From the NCBI GenBank assembly GCA_910585405.1, contig CAJUDO010000004.1:91121-155120 (forward strand): a stretch of DNA of 64,000 nucleotides. The letters run 5' to 3'. This stretch comes from an uncultured Peptococcaceae bacterium. GTDB lineage: Bacteria > Bacillota > Peptococcia > Peptococcales > Peptococcaceae. The position numbers and the translations under genes were made by a program. The notes under the pieces were generated by a model, which saw only the letters and a program-made list of their open reading frames with translations, did not search any database and was not told where the DNA came from. Shown one piece after another: positions 1 to 9,300 of this stretch (the stretch's first letter is position 1; every line of letters begins with the position of its first letter).

Positions 1-1480
1 GCAGCACGATTTCTTCTGCCACACGACCGCCCAACATCATAATGATTTGTTGCCGCAAATGGGTGCGTGTCATGTAGTTGCGGTCCTCTGTCGGCAATAG
101 CAGCGTATATCCGCCTGCACGACCCCGAGGAATAATGGACACTTTATGCACGGGATCGCACTCGGGCAGCAGATAACCACACAGCGCATGACCGGCTTCA
201 TGATAGGATACCAGGTTTTTCTCATATTCACTCATCATGGCCCGGGATTTCTTTTCCGGTCCGGCAATTACCCGCTCAATAGACTGCTCCAACTGCTGCT
301 GCCCTACTTTTTTCAGACCTAAACGGGCGGACAGCAGTGCTGCTTCATTCACCAGGTTGGCTAAATCTGCGCCGGTAAATCCAGCTGTCTGCTTGGCAAT
401 CACAGCCAAATCGACATCGCTGGCCAATGGTTTTTTGCGCACATGAACCTTCAAAATTTCCTCGCGGCCCTTGACATCAGGGCGATCTACGGTAACCTGA
501 CGGTCAAAACGTCCTGGACGCAATAGCGCCGGGTCCAAAATATCCGGACGGTTGGTAGCTGCCAAAATGATAATCCCTTCGTTGCTATTGAAGCCGTCCA
601 TCTCTACCAACAACTGGTTCAGCGTCTGTTCCCGTTCATCATGTCCGCCGCCTACACCGGCACCGCGCTGACGGCCTACCGCGTCAATCTCATCGATAAA
701 AATGATACACGGTGCGTTTTTCTTGGCCTGTTCAAACAAATCGCGCACACGAGACGCCCCTACGCCGACAAACATTTCCACAAAGTCTGAACCGCTGATG
801 CTGAAAAAAGCTACGCCTGCTTCCCCGGCAACTGCGCGGGCCAGCAAAGTTTTCCCTGTGCCCGGAGGCCCGTACAGCAACACGCCCTTGGGAATCTTGG
901 CTCCGATTTCATTGAACTTTTTCGGCATTTTCAGGAACTCTACAATTTCTTCCAGTTCCTCTTTCACCTCGTCAGCCCCTGCTACATCATCAAAGGTGAC
1001 GCGATTTTTCTCATCTAAGGTAACTCTGGCCTTGCTCTTGCCAAACTGCATGACCTTGCCCCCACCGCCTTGGCTCTGCTGCATGAAAAAGAACAACAGA
1101 CCAACCATAAGCAAAAACGGCAATATTGTGCTCAAAATACTGAGCCATGGTGACGGTGATGGGGTTTCCAGCTGGGTGATATCCACTTCATTTTCCCGGA
1201 ATACCTTCAAGACAGTATCGGCATTTTCTCTGGGAATAATCACCCCAGTGAACTCTGTGCCATCGGCTAGCTTCCCGTCTACACTCTGCGTATTTTCATA
1301 CGTGGTAATTTCAACACTGACCAGATCCCCTGCTTCCGCACTGTCCAGCAGCTGGGTGTAATTTTTTATATTTGCTTCAGGAACTTGCTCCTGTGATACC
1401 GGCGCAGTCATACGAATCATGGTCATTGCCAGCAGCACAATCACCATATAAACCGCTATCGTTCTAAATCCTCTATTCAA
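1..1480 (-). CDS. ftsH: ATP-dependent zinc metalloprotease FtsH (C-terminus beyond window edge)
   Basis: Membrane-anchored AAA+ protease that degrades misfolded and regulatory membrane and cytosolic proteins. About 493 codons are visible; the C-terminal part lies beyond base 1. In order there are an N-terminal membrane segment, an external domain, a second membrane segment, the AAA module with Walker A GPPGTGKT, Walker B FIDEIDA and the arginine-rich second region of homology, then the zinc site HEAGH (about bases 192-207). The start is a TTG at 1480, chosen because an AGGAGGG ribosome site sits 6-7 bases upstream and no in-frame ATG fits; the first methionine codon lies inside the membrane segment. 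It follows tilS on the same strand after about 100 bases, as in many Bacillota, but the hpt gene often found between them is absent. Confidence 0.97.
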   Translation of the reverse strand, partial: MNRGFRTIAVYMVIVLLAMTMIRMTAPVSQEQVPEANIKNYTQLLDSAEAGDLVSVEITTYENTQSVDGKLADGTEFTGVIIPRENADTVLKVFRENEVDITQLETPSPSPWLSILSTILPFLLMVGLLFFFMQQSQGGGGKVMQFGKSKARVTLDEKNRVTFDDVAGADEVKEELEEIVEFLKMPKKFNEIGAKIPKGVLLYGPPGTGKTLLARAVAGEAGVAFFSISGSDFVEMFVGVGASRVRDLFEQAKKNAPCIIFIDEIDAVGRQRGAGVGGGHDEREQTLNQLLVEMDGFNSNEGIIILAATNRPDILDPALLRPGRFDRQVTVDRPDVKGREEILKVHVRKKPLASDVDLAVIAKQTAGFTGADLANLVNEAALLSARLGLKKVGQQQLEQSIERVIAGPEKKSRAMMSEYEKNLVSYHEAGHALCGYLLPECDPVHKVSIIPRGRAGGYTLLLPTEDRNYMTRTHLRQQIIMMLGGRVAEEIVL

Positions 1481-1579
1481 TGCTTACCCTCCTCTTTCTA
1501 TATCTAACTTTTCTTTTCCCCGCACTGCGATAAAAATCCTTTTCCTCCGGCAATTTTATTTATGAAATTCTTGCATATT

Positions 1580-2950
1580 TTAACGCCGCGTATGCTGCTT
1601 CACGCAGCGCAGCACTGCGCGTTTTTGGGTTTCCGCAGTTATTTTGACACAGTCCGCCAGAAAATAACCGGGAATCCAGATAATTTTTCCCCGGCAAAGC
1701 ACCAGCGGCAATCGGTTGCGCTCCTCTGCCGGTATTTTTTTATCAATCATAAATTTTTTCAGTGATTTGTGACCGCAGGACAGCTGCAGGCAATCTCCCG
1801 CTTTGCGATTGCGGATTTCCAATGTTTCGCCAAGCTGCGCCGCGTCTACAGACACAGTCCAATGTTCATCCCGCGAAGCACCTCGTTCTTCTGCTACCAT
1901 TCCGATAAATTCATACGGCGCTTCCTCCAGGCGCAAGGGCTGCTGCCATTGCCAGAAATATTGGTAGCTCTCCTGCCGCTGCTGCTGCCATTCCACGCCC
2001 AAAACGTCATAACGGCGATAAAATACAGCTCCGCCGAAAAGGGAGAGCTGTTGACTGCCTTCTATCCCTCGGGCAATATGCTCCATCTGTTCAATCTGCC
2101 GAAAGGTCAGATTTTCTCCAGAACCGGTCAGTTGCCGGTACAGCTGCTGCAGCAGCCGCCTTTGTATCGCTGTATGCTGCGCCTGCCAAACTGTGGCAGG
2201 AAATTGTACGCATCCACCTGCACAGCTTCCATATTGGCGCCAGATTTGTTCTGTAGACTGCTCTAGATAGTCGGTATCGGCACTACAGCATTCCTGCAGG
2301 CGTAGCAGCGCGTCTACAATCCGAGGATTATATTCCCGTAACTGCGGCAAAAGCTCCAGCCGAATTTGATTGCGCAGACATTCGGGCTCTAAATTGCTGC
2401 TGTCTGTGAAGTAGTGCAAATGATGCGCCTCGCAATAGTGGAGCAATTCGCCTTTGCTCACCTGCGCCAGCGGACGAATAATCCAGCCATCCTTAGGCGG
2501 CATCGCCGCCAAGCCATCTAAGCCGCAGCCGCGAATCAAATGCAGCAAACTGCTTTCCGCCCTGTCATCCTTGTGATGTCCCAACGCTAACTTGTCAATC
2601 TGCCAGGCTTCTGCCATTTCCCGAAAACAGGCAAAGCGCGCCTCGTGTCCTGCCTGTTCCAAAGACATTCCCTTTTCCTGCGCCCATGCTGCCACATCAA
2701 TTCGGAACAAACGGAAAGGGATTCCCCATATTGCGCATTGCTCCTGCACATAGCTAGCTTCTTCCTCTGCTTCCGGGCGCAGGCCGTGATGCACATGCAC
2801 TACAAACAAATGAATCCCTAGCCGCTCCTGTCTGCTATAGAGCAAATGCAGCAGTGCCATGGAATCAGGCCCGCCTGATACGCCCAAAAGCACATTGTCC
2901 CCAGACTGCAACATTTCATATTGTTCAATGGTTCGCCAAACCTGTTTCAC
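1580..2950 (-). CDS. tilS: tRNA(Ile)-lysidine synthase TilS
   Basis: Modifies C34 of the CAU-anticodon tRNA-Ile to lysidine with ATP and lysine, so that the tRNA reads AUA. The PP-loop ATP-pyrophosphatase motif SGGPDS lies near residue 25, followed by the N-type ATPase fold, a TilS central helical domain and a C-terminal substrate-binding domain; about 456 residues is normal for the full-length form. An upstream GTG at 2959 directly abuts the AAGGAG ribosome site, so the GTG at 2950, 8 bases downstream of it, is the better start. The gene lies just upstream of ftsH in the same direction, a common Bacillota arrangement, and is probably cotranscribed with it. Confidence 0.96.
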   Translation of the reverse strand: MKQVWRTIEQYEMLQSGDNVLLGVSGGPDSMALLHLLYSRQERLGIHLFVVHVHHGLRPEAEEEASYVQEQCAIWGIPFRLFRIDVAAWAQEKGMSLEQAGHEARFACFREMAEAWQIDKLALGHHKDDRAESSLLHLIRGCGLDGLAAMPPKDGWIIRPLAQVSKGELLHYCEAHHLHYFTDSSNLEPECLRNQIRLELLPQLREYNPRIVDALLRLQECCSADTDYLEQSTEQIWRQYGSCAGGCVQFPATVWQAQHTAIQRRLLQQLYRQLTGSGENLTFRQIEQMEHIARGIEGSQQLSLFGGAVFYRRYDVLGVEWQQQRQESYQYFWQWQQPLRLEEAPYEFIGMVAEERGASRDEHWTVSVDAAQLGETLEIRNRKAGDCLQLSCGHKSLKKFMIDKKIPAEERNRLPLVLCRGKIIWIPGYFLADCVKITAETQKRAVLRCVKQHTRR

Positions 2951-3169
2951 CCTTTGCACTCCTTATCTTTATGTCCTCGTTTTCATATTTCTTTATTATT
3001 ATACCAGACTGTTTCCGCTTGAAAAAGGCAAAATGTGAAGAATCAGCAAAAAACACAATTTGATATAAAACAAAAAGTGTATATACCTTTTCATTTGGCA
3101 TATACACTGAATGTTTAAATTTCTATTTATCTTTGCAGCCACGAGCCAGTCAGGCTTCCTATCACGTTT

Positions 3170-3817
3170 TCAGGATGAAACGGCTCTGTTTTGGTCTACC
3201 AAGCAATTTTTCACGGACAATCCATGTAGCACCATTTGAATAATTTCTTCTTCTAAACGCTGCTGTGTGGCTTCCTCCTTCTTCTCTTGCGTTTTTCTCT
3301 TTTCCGAGCCCAGAAAATGCGCAACGCCTATCAGGATTCCCATCAGATAACACATAATCAGGCGATCGTCTATATCGCCAATTTCTCCGCGCTGCTTGGC
3401 ACCAGTAATTAATTTTCCCAGCACATCGTCAATGCGTTGCTTCACTTCATTGATCACCTCGCCGCCTCTGCTGTGCTCTACACACATTGGCGGTGTTTCG
3501 GCCATAAACTGCATAATATAGTGAGACAGTTCTATTAAGCTCCCCACATGGAAATGTACGATCTGACGCAAATTTTCTTCAAAGGAATTTTCCTCTTGGA
3601 TTAAATCCAACAATTTATCACAATAAGCAATGATAACTTGCCGGTGCATCTCCAAGAAAATATCCAGCTTGCTGTCAAAATACTGATATAGCGTGCCTTT
3701 CCCTACACCTGCCCGTTTTGCAATTTCCTCGGAAGTCGCATTATGATAGCCCTTCTCAAAGAATACCTCATGTGCTGCTGTTAGGATCATTGCCCGTTTA
3801 TCTAATTTTTCCCCCAT
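3170..3817 (-). CDS. TetR/AcrR-family repressor of the adjacent RND efflux operon
   Basis: A 215-residue TetR-type regulator. The N-terminal helix-turn-helix (about residues 9-55) has the usual pattern ILTAAHEVFFEKGY...TSEEIAKRAGVGKGTLYQYF; the rest is the variable ligand-binding and dimerisation domain. It is the last gene of the operon 8359 to 3170, 76 bases after the RND pump gene. A perfect inverted repeat GACTGAC-CA-GTCAGTC lies just downstream of the operon promoter and is the obvious operator, so I infer autorepression together with the pump and release by a pump substrate. The inducer is unknown. Confidence 0.9.
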   Translation of the reverse strand: MGEKLDKRAMILTAAHEVFFEKGYHNATSEEIAKRAGVGKGTLYQYFDSKLDIFLEMHRQVIIAYCDKLLDLIQEENSFEENLRQIVHFHVGSLIELSHYIMQFMAETPPMCVEHSRGGEVINEVKQRIDDVLGKLITGAKQRGEIGDIDDRLIMCYLMGILIGVAHFLGSEKRKTQEKKEEATQQRLEEEIIQMVLHGLSVKNCLVDQNRAVSS

Positions 3818-3893
3818 TGTTTTCCTCCGTCGTATTACAAAAGCCTTGGGAGCTGCCTATTGACAACTCCCTTGGCAACTGGTGGTTGCTGAA

Positions 3894-6800
3894 TTATTTT
3901 TCTTTCGCAGCTTCAGCCGCTTCCAAACGCGCCTGCAGTTCTTCCCAGTCATGCCAGCAACCGTCTTCTAAAGCCACCATTGCTGCATCAATTTCTTCCT
4001 GCGGATTATTTTTCATAATCTTACGGCGAATTTTTTTCGGCCAGCTTTCCATGATTTCATACAGAATCGGTACTACCAACAAACTGATGATCGTTGAGCA
4101 AATCAAACCGAAAATGACAGTGGCCGCCATAGGTCTGAAGATTTCTGCGCCTTCCGCTCCGCTGAGCAGCTGTGGAATCATAGCCAACACTGTCGTTAAC
4201 GTTGTTACCAAAATTGGTCTGATTCTAGTCTTGCCTGCTTCTATAACAGATTCTCGTTTGCACAAACCTTTGGCACGCAGCTGCTGTACATAGTCTACCA
4301 ACACAATGGCATTGTTTACTACGATACCTTCCAGCATGACAATCCCCAGCAACGACATCATACTGATTCGCTGTCCGGTCAGCAATAAACCCGGGAATAC
4401 CCCTATGAGCATAACCGGTATACTGGCCATAATCAAAAGCGGCAGCATCAGACTTTCAAACTGACAAGCCATAACCATATATACTAAGATTAACGCCATC
4501 CCAATGGCCAGGAACAAATCAGCAAAGACTTCCATCATACTTTCTACGTCGCCGCCAGTTTCAATGCTGCAGCCTGCCGGTACAGGTATTTGTTTTAGTT
4601 TTGCCTGAATATCCGCATTGACACTGTTCAAATCGCGGCCGTGAATATCGCATGTCACACTGATGACACGGCTCTGATTGGTTCTACTAATACTTTTCTG
4701 TCCAAAACCATGTTCTATAGAAGCAACTTCACTTAATGGAATTTGCCCGCCGGTGTTAGATGGCACCATCAGGTTTTCCAGATTTTCCAATGAAGTAGAT
4801 ATCTCCTCAGGATACTGCAATACAATATCCATTTCCTCTTCCCCACCGCGATATTTAGATACTGTGGAGCCGTTTAAGGCCAACGCCACCGTCTGGTAGA
4901 CTGAAGATGCACTCACGTTATAATACGCCGCCTTTTCACGGTCAATGATCACATCCAACTCTTCATCGGTATTATCTACACCATTTTCGATATTAATAGT
5001 ACCTGGTACACTGTGCAGTACTTCTTCAATGCTGTTGGCAAGCCGTTCCAGGTCGTCGTTATTGTTACCTTTTACATCAATCGAAATCGCGCCGCCTGAG
5101 GACATACTCATCATATCCGCAGCACTGACTGTAATGTCCGCGCCTGGAATTCCATTGACCTGCTGCTGTAAGTCATACGCTACATCTTTACTGCTGCGGT
5201 CTCGTTCTTTCAATGGTTTCAATACCAGGGTTAAGGACGCTGTGTTAGTAGTACTGCCTCCCATACTCATGGCGCCGTTGCCTCCGGCACTGACTAAAAT
5301 GAGGTCAAGCTCCGGTACTTTCTTCGCAATGGCTTCCACTTGGTCGGCCACTTTTTGCGTTTCTTCCAGCACTGTATTGCTGGGCAACTCGATGCTGATA
5401 TTAATCTGGCCCGAATCCTGGCTGGGGAATAACTCTGCCCCGATAAAAGGAACCAACATACAGGAGCCGATCAATGCAGCGGACACAAGCAATAACGCTG
5501 TTTTCTTGTGATTCAACGCCGCTACCAGGATACCCTGATACCAGCCCACAAATTTCTCAAACCGGCGGTCAAACCATTGCTGGAACCGCGCCACTCCCTT
5601 TGGTTTATTATTTTCACTATATTCATACAGTATCAGTAATTTGGAGGACATCATCGGCACCACAGTTACCGATACTACCAGAGAAGCCACCAAAGCAAAG
5701 CAAATGGTCAAAGCAAATGGCACAATAATCTGCGCCGTAATACCGCCCACAAAGACAAACGGTACATATACGGCTATCGTTGTCAAGGTAGATGCCGTAA
5801 CAGCGGAAAGTACCTCCTGCGTACCTTCTACCGCTGCCTGATACTTGCTCTTGCCCATACTTCTGTGACGGAAAATATTTTCCAGCACAACTGTAGAGTT
5901 ATCTACTACCATCCCGACTGAAAGCGCCAACGCCGCCAATGTAACCATATTCAGTGTATGACCACCGAAATACAGCATGACAAAGGTAGAAATAATAGAC
6001 AGCGGAATGGCAACCCCTATGATAATGGTGCTGCGGAAATTACCCAAAAAGATAAAGATAACCAGCATGGCAATCACGACTGCCAAAAACAGATTGGTTT
6101 CTACATTGTTTACTGAGTTGATAATCTGGTCAGCCGAGCTGTATGCAATCGTCAATTCAATATCTTCATACAGTTCTTCATCCAAATCTGCCAGTGCTTT
6201 ACGCACTTCTTTATCTACGTTTACGGTATTCCCATCGCTTTCTTTCTGAATTCCTACCGCTATAACATCTTTCCCGTTTAACGTTACATAAGACTCTACA
6301 TCAGAAGTCCCAATTTCAATATCTACAATATCGCCTAAACGTACTGTGCCGCCGGTAGGCAGTGACACCTTCGTGCCTGCTAATTCTTCAATCGTCTGGT
6401 ATTGTCCCATTGTACGTACTAATACCTTTTGATCCCCTTGTGTTACATAGCCACCGGGATGGTTAGCATTTTCGCCGCCTATAATCTGAGAAATAGAACC
6501 GGCATTTAGTCCATACGCGCTTAATTTATAAGGATTTGCCGTAATCTGTACCTGCTGCTCACTGCCACCCATAGCCGTAGCTGCCGCCACACCATCAATA
6601 CGTTCCAAACGAGGTATAATCTTGTCATCTACAATTTTTTTCACATCATCCAAGCTGCGATCTCCAGATACACCTACCATCAAAATTGGCATACTGTTCA
6701 TATCCAATTTCAGTATCGTAGAATCACCTACATCAGACGGCATCATCATCCTGGCCATTTCCAATTTGTCGCGTACTGCGTTGGTTGCCGTATCCATATT

Positions 6801-7097
6801 TGTTTCATAGTCAAAGGACATCATCACCACAGAGCTGCCCGCCGAACTGAAAGATTGGATCATATCAATCCCAGAAATTCCGGCTATGCTGCTCTCAATG
6901 GGTTTTGTAATCAGGTCCTCCACTTCTTCTGGACCAGCGCCATCATAAGTGGTCATCACTGCCATGATTGGCAGTTCCATTTTCGGCATGAGGTCTATCG
7001 ACATACGGGTAAAAGACACGATCCCGAACAAAATCAGAACCAGTGCCGCCATCGCTACGGTGACAGGCCGCTTTACGGAAAATTTACCAATATTCAC
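3894..7097 (-). CDS. RND-family efflux transporter, HAE1/AcrB type
   Basis: A 1067-residue inner-membrane proton antiporter of the hydrophobe/amphiphile efflux family. It has the family layout: one N-terminal membrane helix beginning MNIGKFSVKRPV, a large external porter/docking loop, six helices including the segment LSVGMVVDNSTVVLEN with the proton-relay aspartate, a second external loop and the final helices. The C-terminus carries an extra charged tail rich in Glu/Ala. The start is a GTG with an AGGTGA site upstream. It lies 11 bases after the periplasmic-adaptor gene. No TolC-type outer-membrane partner is seen in the window, which fits either a monoderm host or a TolC encoded elsewhere. 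Substrates cannot be predicted. Confidence 0.95.
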   Translation of the reverse strand: MNIGKFSVKRPVTVAMAALVLILFGIVSFTRMSIDLMPKMELPIMAVMTTYDGAGPEEVEDLITKPIESSIAGISGIDMIQSFSSAGSSVVMMSFDYETNMDTATNAVRDKLEMARMMMPSDVGDSTILKLDMNSMPILMVGVSGDRSLDDVKKIVDDKIIPRLERIDGVAAATAMGGSEQQVQITANPYKLSAYGLNAGSISQIIGGENANHPGGYVTQGDQKVLVRTMGQYQTIEELAGTKVSLPTGGTVRLGDIVDIEIGTSDVESYVTLNGKDVIAVGIQKESDGNTVNVDKEVRKALADLDEELYEDIELTIAYSSADQIINSVNNVETNLFLAVVIAMLVIFIFLGNFRSTIIIGVAIPLSIISTFVMLYFGGHTLNMVTLAALALSVGMVVDNSTVVLENIFRHRSMGKSKYQAAVEGTQEVLSAVTASTLTTIAVYVPFVFVGGITAQIIVPFALTICFALVASLVVSVTVVPMMSSKLLILYEYSENNKPKGVARFQQWFDRRFEKFVGWYQGILVAALNHKKTALLLVSAALIGSCMLVPFIGAELFPSQDSGQINISIELPSNTVLEETQKVADQVEAIAKKVPELDLILVSAGGNGAMSMGGSTTNTASLTLVLKPLKERDRSSKDVAYDLQQQVNGIPGADITVSAADMMSMSSGGAISIDVKGNNNDDLERLANSIEEVLHSVPGTINIENGVDNTDEELDVIIDREKAAYYNVSASSVYQTVALALNGSTVSKYRGGEEEMDIVLQYPEEISTSLENLENLMVPSNTGGQIPLSEVASIEHGFGQKSISRTNQSRVISVTCDIHGRDLNSVNADIQAKLKQIPVPAGCSIETGGDVESMMEVFADLFLAIGMALILVYMVMACQFESLMLPLLIMASIPVMLIGVFPGLLLTGQRISMMSLLGIVMLEGIVVNNAIVLVDYVQQLRAKGLCKRESVIEAGKTRIRPILVTTLTTVLAMIPQLLSGAEGAEIFRPMAATVIFGLICSTIISLLVVPILYEIMESWPKKIRRKIMKNNPQEEIDAAMVALEDGCWHDWEELQARLEAAEAAKEK

Positions 7098-7108
7098 GTC
7101 AGGTCACC

Positions 7109-8359
7109 TCACTCTGTCTTTTCTGCCGCCGACTTATCATCCTGTGCAGCGGAATCTTCTGCTTCCCCGTTATCTGTTACATCATCAGTATCTGTGATCA
7201 AATCCTGCTCTACGCCGTCTATACGCACTGCAGTAACAGCTTCACCGTCCACTAGGCTGCTATTTCCAGTTACCACGATTTTATCGCCTGCGTTCACACC
7301 CTTGGTCACTACATAATAATCGCCGTCATTTAAGCCCAATATTAGCTGAACTTCCTTTACTGTGTTATCTGCCTGCATTACATACGCAGTTGGTTTTCCT
7401 TCTTTGTAGACAATGGCGTTCACTGGAATTACCAATACATCATCAGCATGATCTACTATTACCCGAATCTCTGCATACATCCCTGCTACCATAGCATTGT
7501 CCTTATTATTCATAGCAATGGTGATTGGATAGTTTTTCGTTTGACTGTTCATCACTTTGCTGATTTCGGTAATTTTTCCGCTGAACCACTGATCAGACAC
7601 CGCATTCACCTTCAGCAATACTTCCTGCCCAATCTGAATTTTGCTGACATTCTGCTCATTAATCCCAGTAGATATTTCCAGCACATCTACATTGGCAATT
7701 TCAAACATTGGCGCGCTGGCTGTAGCATAGGAACCCACATCCGCATTCACCATCGTCACTGTACCGCTGATAGGAGCCGTCACCGTAGCATAGTCTAAAG
7801 CTAATTGTGCTGACTGTAAATTGTTACGTGCATTTGCTGCACCAATACGAGCGCTGTTCAACTGGCTTTCCGCATTGTCCATCGCCAGCTTTAATTGGTC
7901 CAAATCACTCTGGCTAGCAGCACCCAACGTAAAAAGCTCTTTTGTATTGTTATAATTTGTTACCGCATTCTCATAAGATTGCTGCGCCACGTTAATGGAG
8001 GCTTCTGCATTATTCACCGCCAGCTGTGCGTTATCAAAATTAATCCGACTTGTTTCATTATCCAATTGAGCCAGTACCTGTCCTTCTGACACCTTATCGC
8101 CCACTTTTACATTAACAGCCTGAATCTGCTCCATACCGCTGACTTTCGCAATGACATTCACTGTATTTTCAGCCGCAGTTAGACCGCCCAGCGTAATCAC
8201 TTTGTCAAAATCCTGCACTGCCACTGTTTCCACTTCCACAGGAACGGTAGATACTTCCTCCTGTTGCTCTGCGTCCTTCGCACCGCAGCCGCTCAGCATT
8301 GACAATAGAAAAATCCCCAGCGTCAGTACCGCCACTTTCCGTGTTGTTTGCTTTTCCAT
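7109..8359 (-). CDS. RND efflux periplasmic adaptor (membrane fusion protein), lipoprotein
   Basis: A 416-residue MFP/HlyD-type adaptor that would link the RND pump to the outside. A lipoprotein signal ends at LLSMLSGCG (lipid-modified Cys about residue 25). Then come the first lipoyl half (KVGDKVSEGQVLAQLD), a long alpha-hairpin coiled coil (about residues 95-185, with NAEASINVAQQ and related heptads), the second lipoyl half (ATVTAPISGTV), and beta-barrel and membrane-proximal domains. The last 40 residues are acidic and low in complexity. It is the first gene of the operon, just downstream of the promoter/operator at 8387-8444, with a strong GGAGG ribosome site. Confidence 0.94.
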   Translation of the reverse strand: MEKQTTRKVAVLTLGIFLLSMLSGCGAKDAEQQEEVSTVPVEVETVAVQDFDKVITLGGLTAAENTVNVIAKVSGMEQIQAVNVKVGDKVSEGQVLAQLDNETSRINFDNAQLAVNNAEASINVAQQSYENAVTNYNNTKELFTLGAASQSDLDQLKLAMDNAESQLNSARIGAANARNNLQSAQLALDYATVTAPISGTVTMVNADVGSYATASAPMFEIANVDVLEISTGINEQNVSKIQIGQEVLLKVNAVSDQWFSGKITEISKVMNSQTKNYPITIAMNNKDNAMVAGMYAEIRVIVDHADDVLVIPVNAIVYKEGKPTAYVMQADNTVKEVQLILGLNDGDYYVVTKGVNAGDKIVVTGNSSLVDGEAVTAVRIDGVEQDLITDTDDVTDNGEAEDSAAQDDKSAAEKTE

Positions 8360-8386
8360 TACTTTTCCTCCTATGATCCAATCTTT

Positions 8387-8444
8387 GACTGACCAGTCAG
8401 TCGATTTCTGTTTTTATCATAATACACCCACGAAAAAAAAGCAA
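8387..8444 (-). promoter_or_regulatory. Promoter and TetR-type operator of the efflux operon
   Basis: On the minus strand TTGCTT (8439-8444) and TATGAT (8416-8421) are separated by exactly 17 bases. Immediately downstream, at 8387-8402, is the perfect palindrome GACTGACCAGTCAGTC (7-base arms, 2-base centre), typical of TetR-family operators. The arrangement predicts repression by blocking polymerase just after the start site. The rest of the 8445-8718 gap is AT-rich, with no gene or other element that I recognise. Confidence 0.82.
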
Positions 8445-8718
8445 TAAGAAAGCTTCGTTGAAAAAAAATTGTAAGAATCTCTTAAATATTTCTTGAAATT
8501 TCGCAAAGCTTCTTATCGTCAGGGCCAATATTGCCCTTGCGTTCCAACAATATAGACCTTCTTTATTTAAATTCACATTCTACAATGTGTATTTCTTTTT
8601 CTAATAATATTATGTTCATCAAGCCTGTAAAATCAATAAAAATCTTCAAGAACAAATTAACACCAAAAAACAGCTTCTGCCAACACAAAAGCTGTTTACT
8701 TTAATTCTATAAAATTAT

Positions 8719-9249
8719 TCACGTAGTCAGCTGAATCACAACAGGAAACACACTCTCTGTGTTCAAAAAATGCGTCAAAGTATCATAGTCCTGTTCTTTT
8801 CCCATTCGCCCATTAAAAAAGCGATAATATGACTGTGCAGATTCTTTGGAACCCTGCGCCTGTTCTTCCATCGCAGCAGGCACAAAGGCAACAAAATGCA
8901 AAGCCGCGCCATTACAATAAAAGAGTATCCCCGCACGGCAGGTGCAGCCTTTTTTGACTGCTGCCTTCTTGCCCAACGCCCAATGAAGGGGAAAGCCATG
9001 TTTACGCAAATACCAAAACAGCTGTAATAAATGCGTTCCCAACAGGCCGCCTAAAAGAAGCCCTTCCTCCAGCTGCCGCCGTACCGTATTCCAATCCTTC
9101 TTTCTCCCACAAGCACGCAAAAAATTATACGCTGCAATCCAACCACAGCCATTGTAATCAGATTGCCGCATTCCATAGGGGATTCCACGTAAAAGCCGTT
9201 GATTAATCAAATACCCATCTGATGAGAATGCCTTCTGGCTTATCTCCAT
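8719..9249 (-). CDS. C39-like cysteine peptidase-fold protein, function unknown
   Basis: About 176 residues from the ATG at 9249, chosen because AAAGGAG lies 7 bases upstream; in-frame starts further upstream lack such a site. The order of motifs resembles papain-like/C39 peptidases: a Cys in DYNGCGWIAAYNFL, a His in ALHFVAFVP about 90 residues later, and an Asn in YYRFFNG shortly after, a plausible Cys-His-Asn triad. There is no signal peptide or membrane helix. It follows the response-regulator gene after about 50 bases containing an inverted repeat, so it probably belongs to the two-component operon. The assignment rests on the motif pattern only; it could instead be an inactive member or an unrelated protein. 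Confidence 0.5.
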   Translation of the reverse strand: MEISQKAFSSDGYLINQRLLRGIPYGMRQSDYNGCGWIAAYNFLRACGRKKDWNTVRRQLEEGLLLGGLLGTHLLQLFWYLRKHGFPLHWALGKKAAVKKGCTCRAGILFYCNGAALHFVAFVPAAMEEQAQGSKESAQSYYRFFNGRMGKEQDYDTLTHFLNTESVFPVVIQLTT

Positions 9250-9265
9250 AGACAAACTCCTTTCC

Positions 9266-9299
9266 ATAGTGTGCTTGCAGTGGAAGGCTTCCACACTAT
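9266..9299. repeat. Overlapping inverted repeats between response regulator and peptidase-like gene
   Basis: ATAGTGTG (9266-9273) can pair with CACACTAT (9292-9299), and the inner GTGGAAG (9280-9286) can pair with CTTCCAC (9288-9294). The two pairings share bases and are mutually exclusive. No T-tract follows, so this is not a standard terminator. It may adjust translation or transcript level of the downstream gene. Confidence 0.5.
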
Positions 9300-9300
9300 C

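Noticed and set aside
702..1361. Long open frame antisense to ftsH
   Set aside because: It lies fully opposite the conserved ATPase region and its translation has no domain; a shadow frame.
4945..5511. Long open frame antisense to the RND pump gene
   Set aside because: Opposite a conserved transporter; low-complexity Ser/Thr-rich product without a ribosome site.
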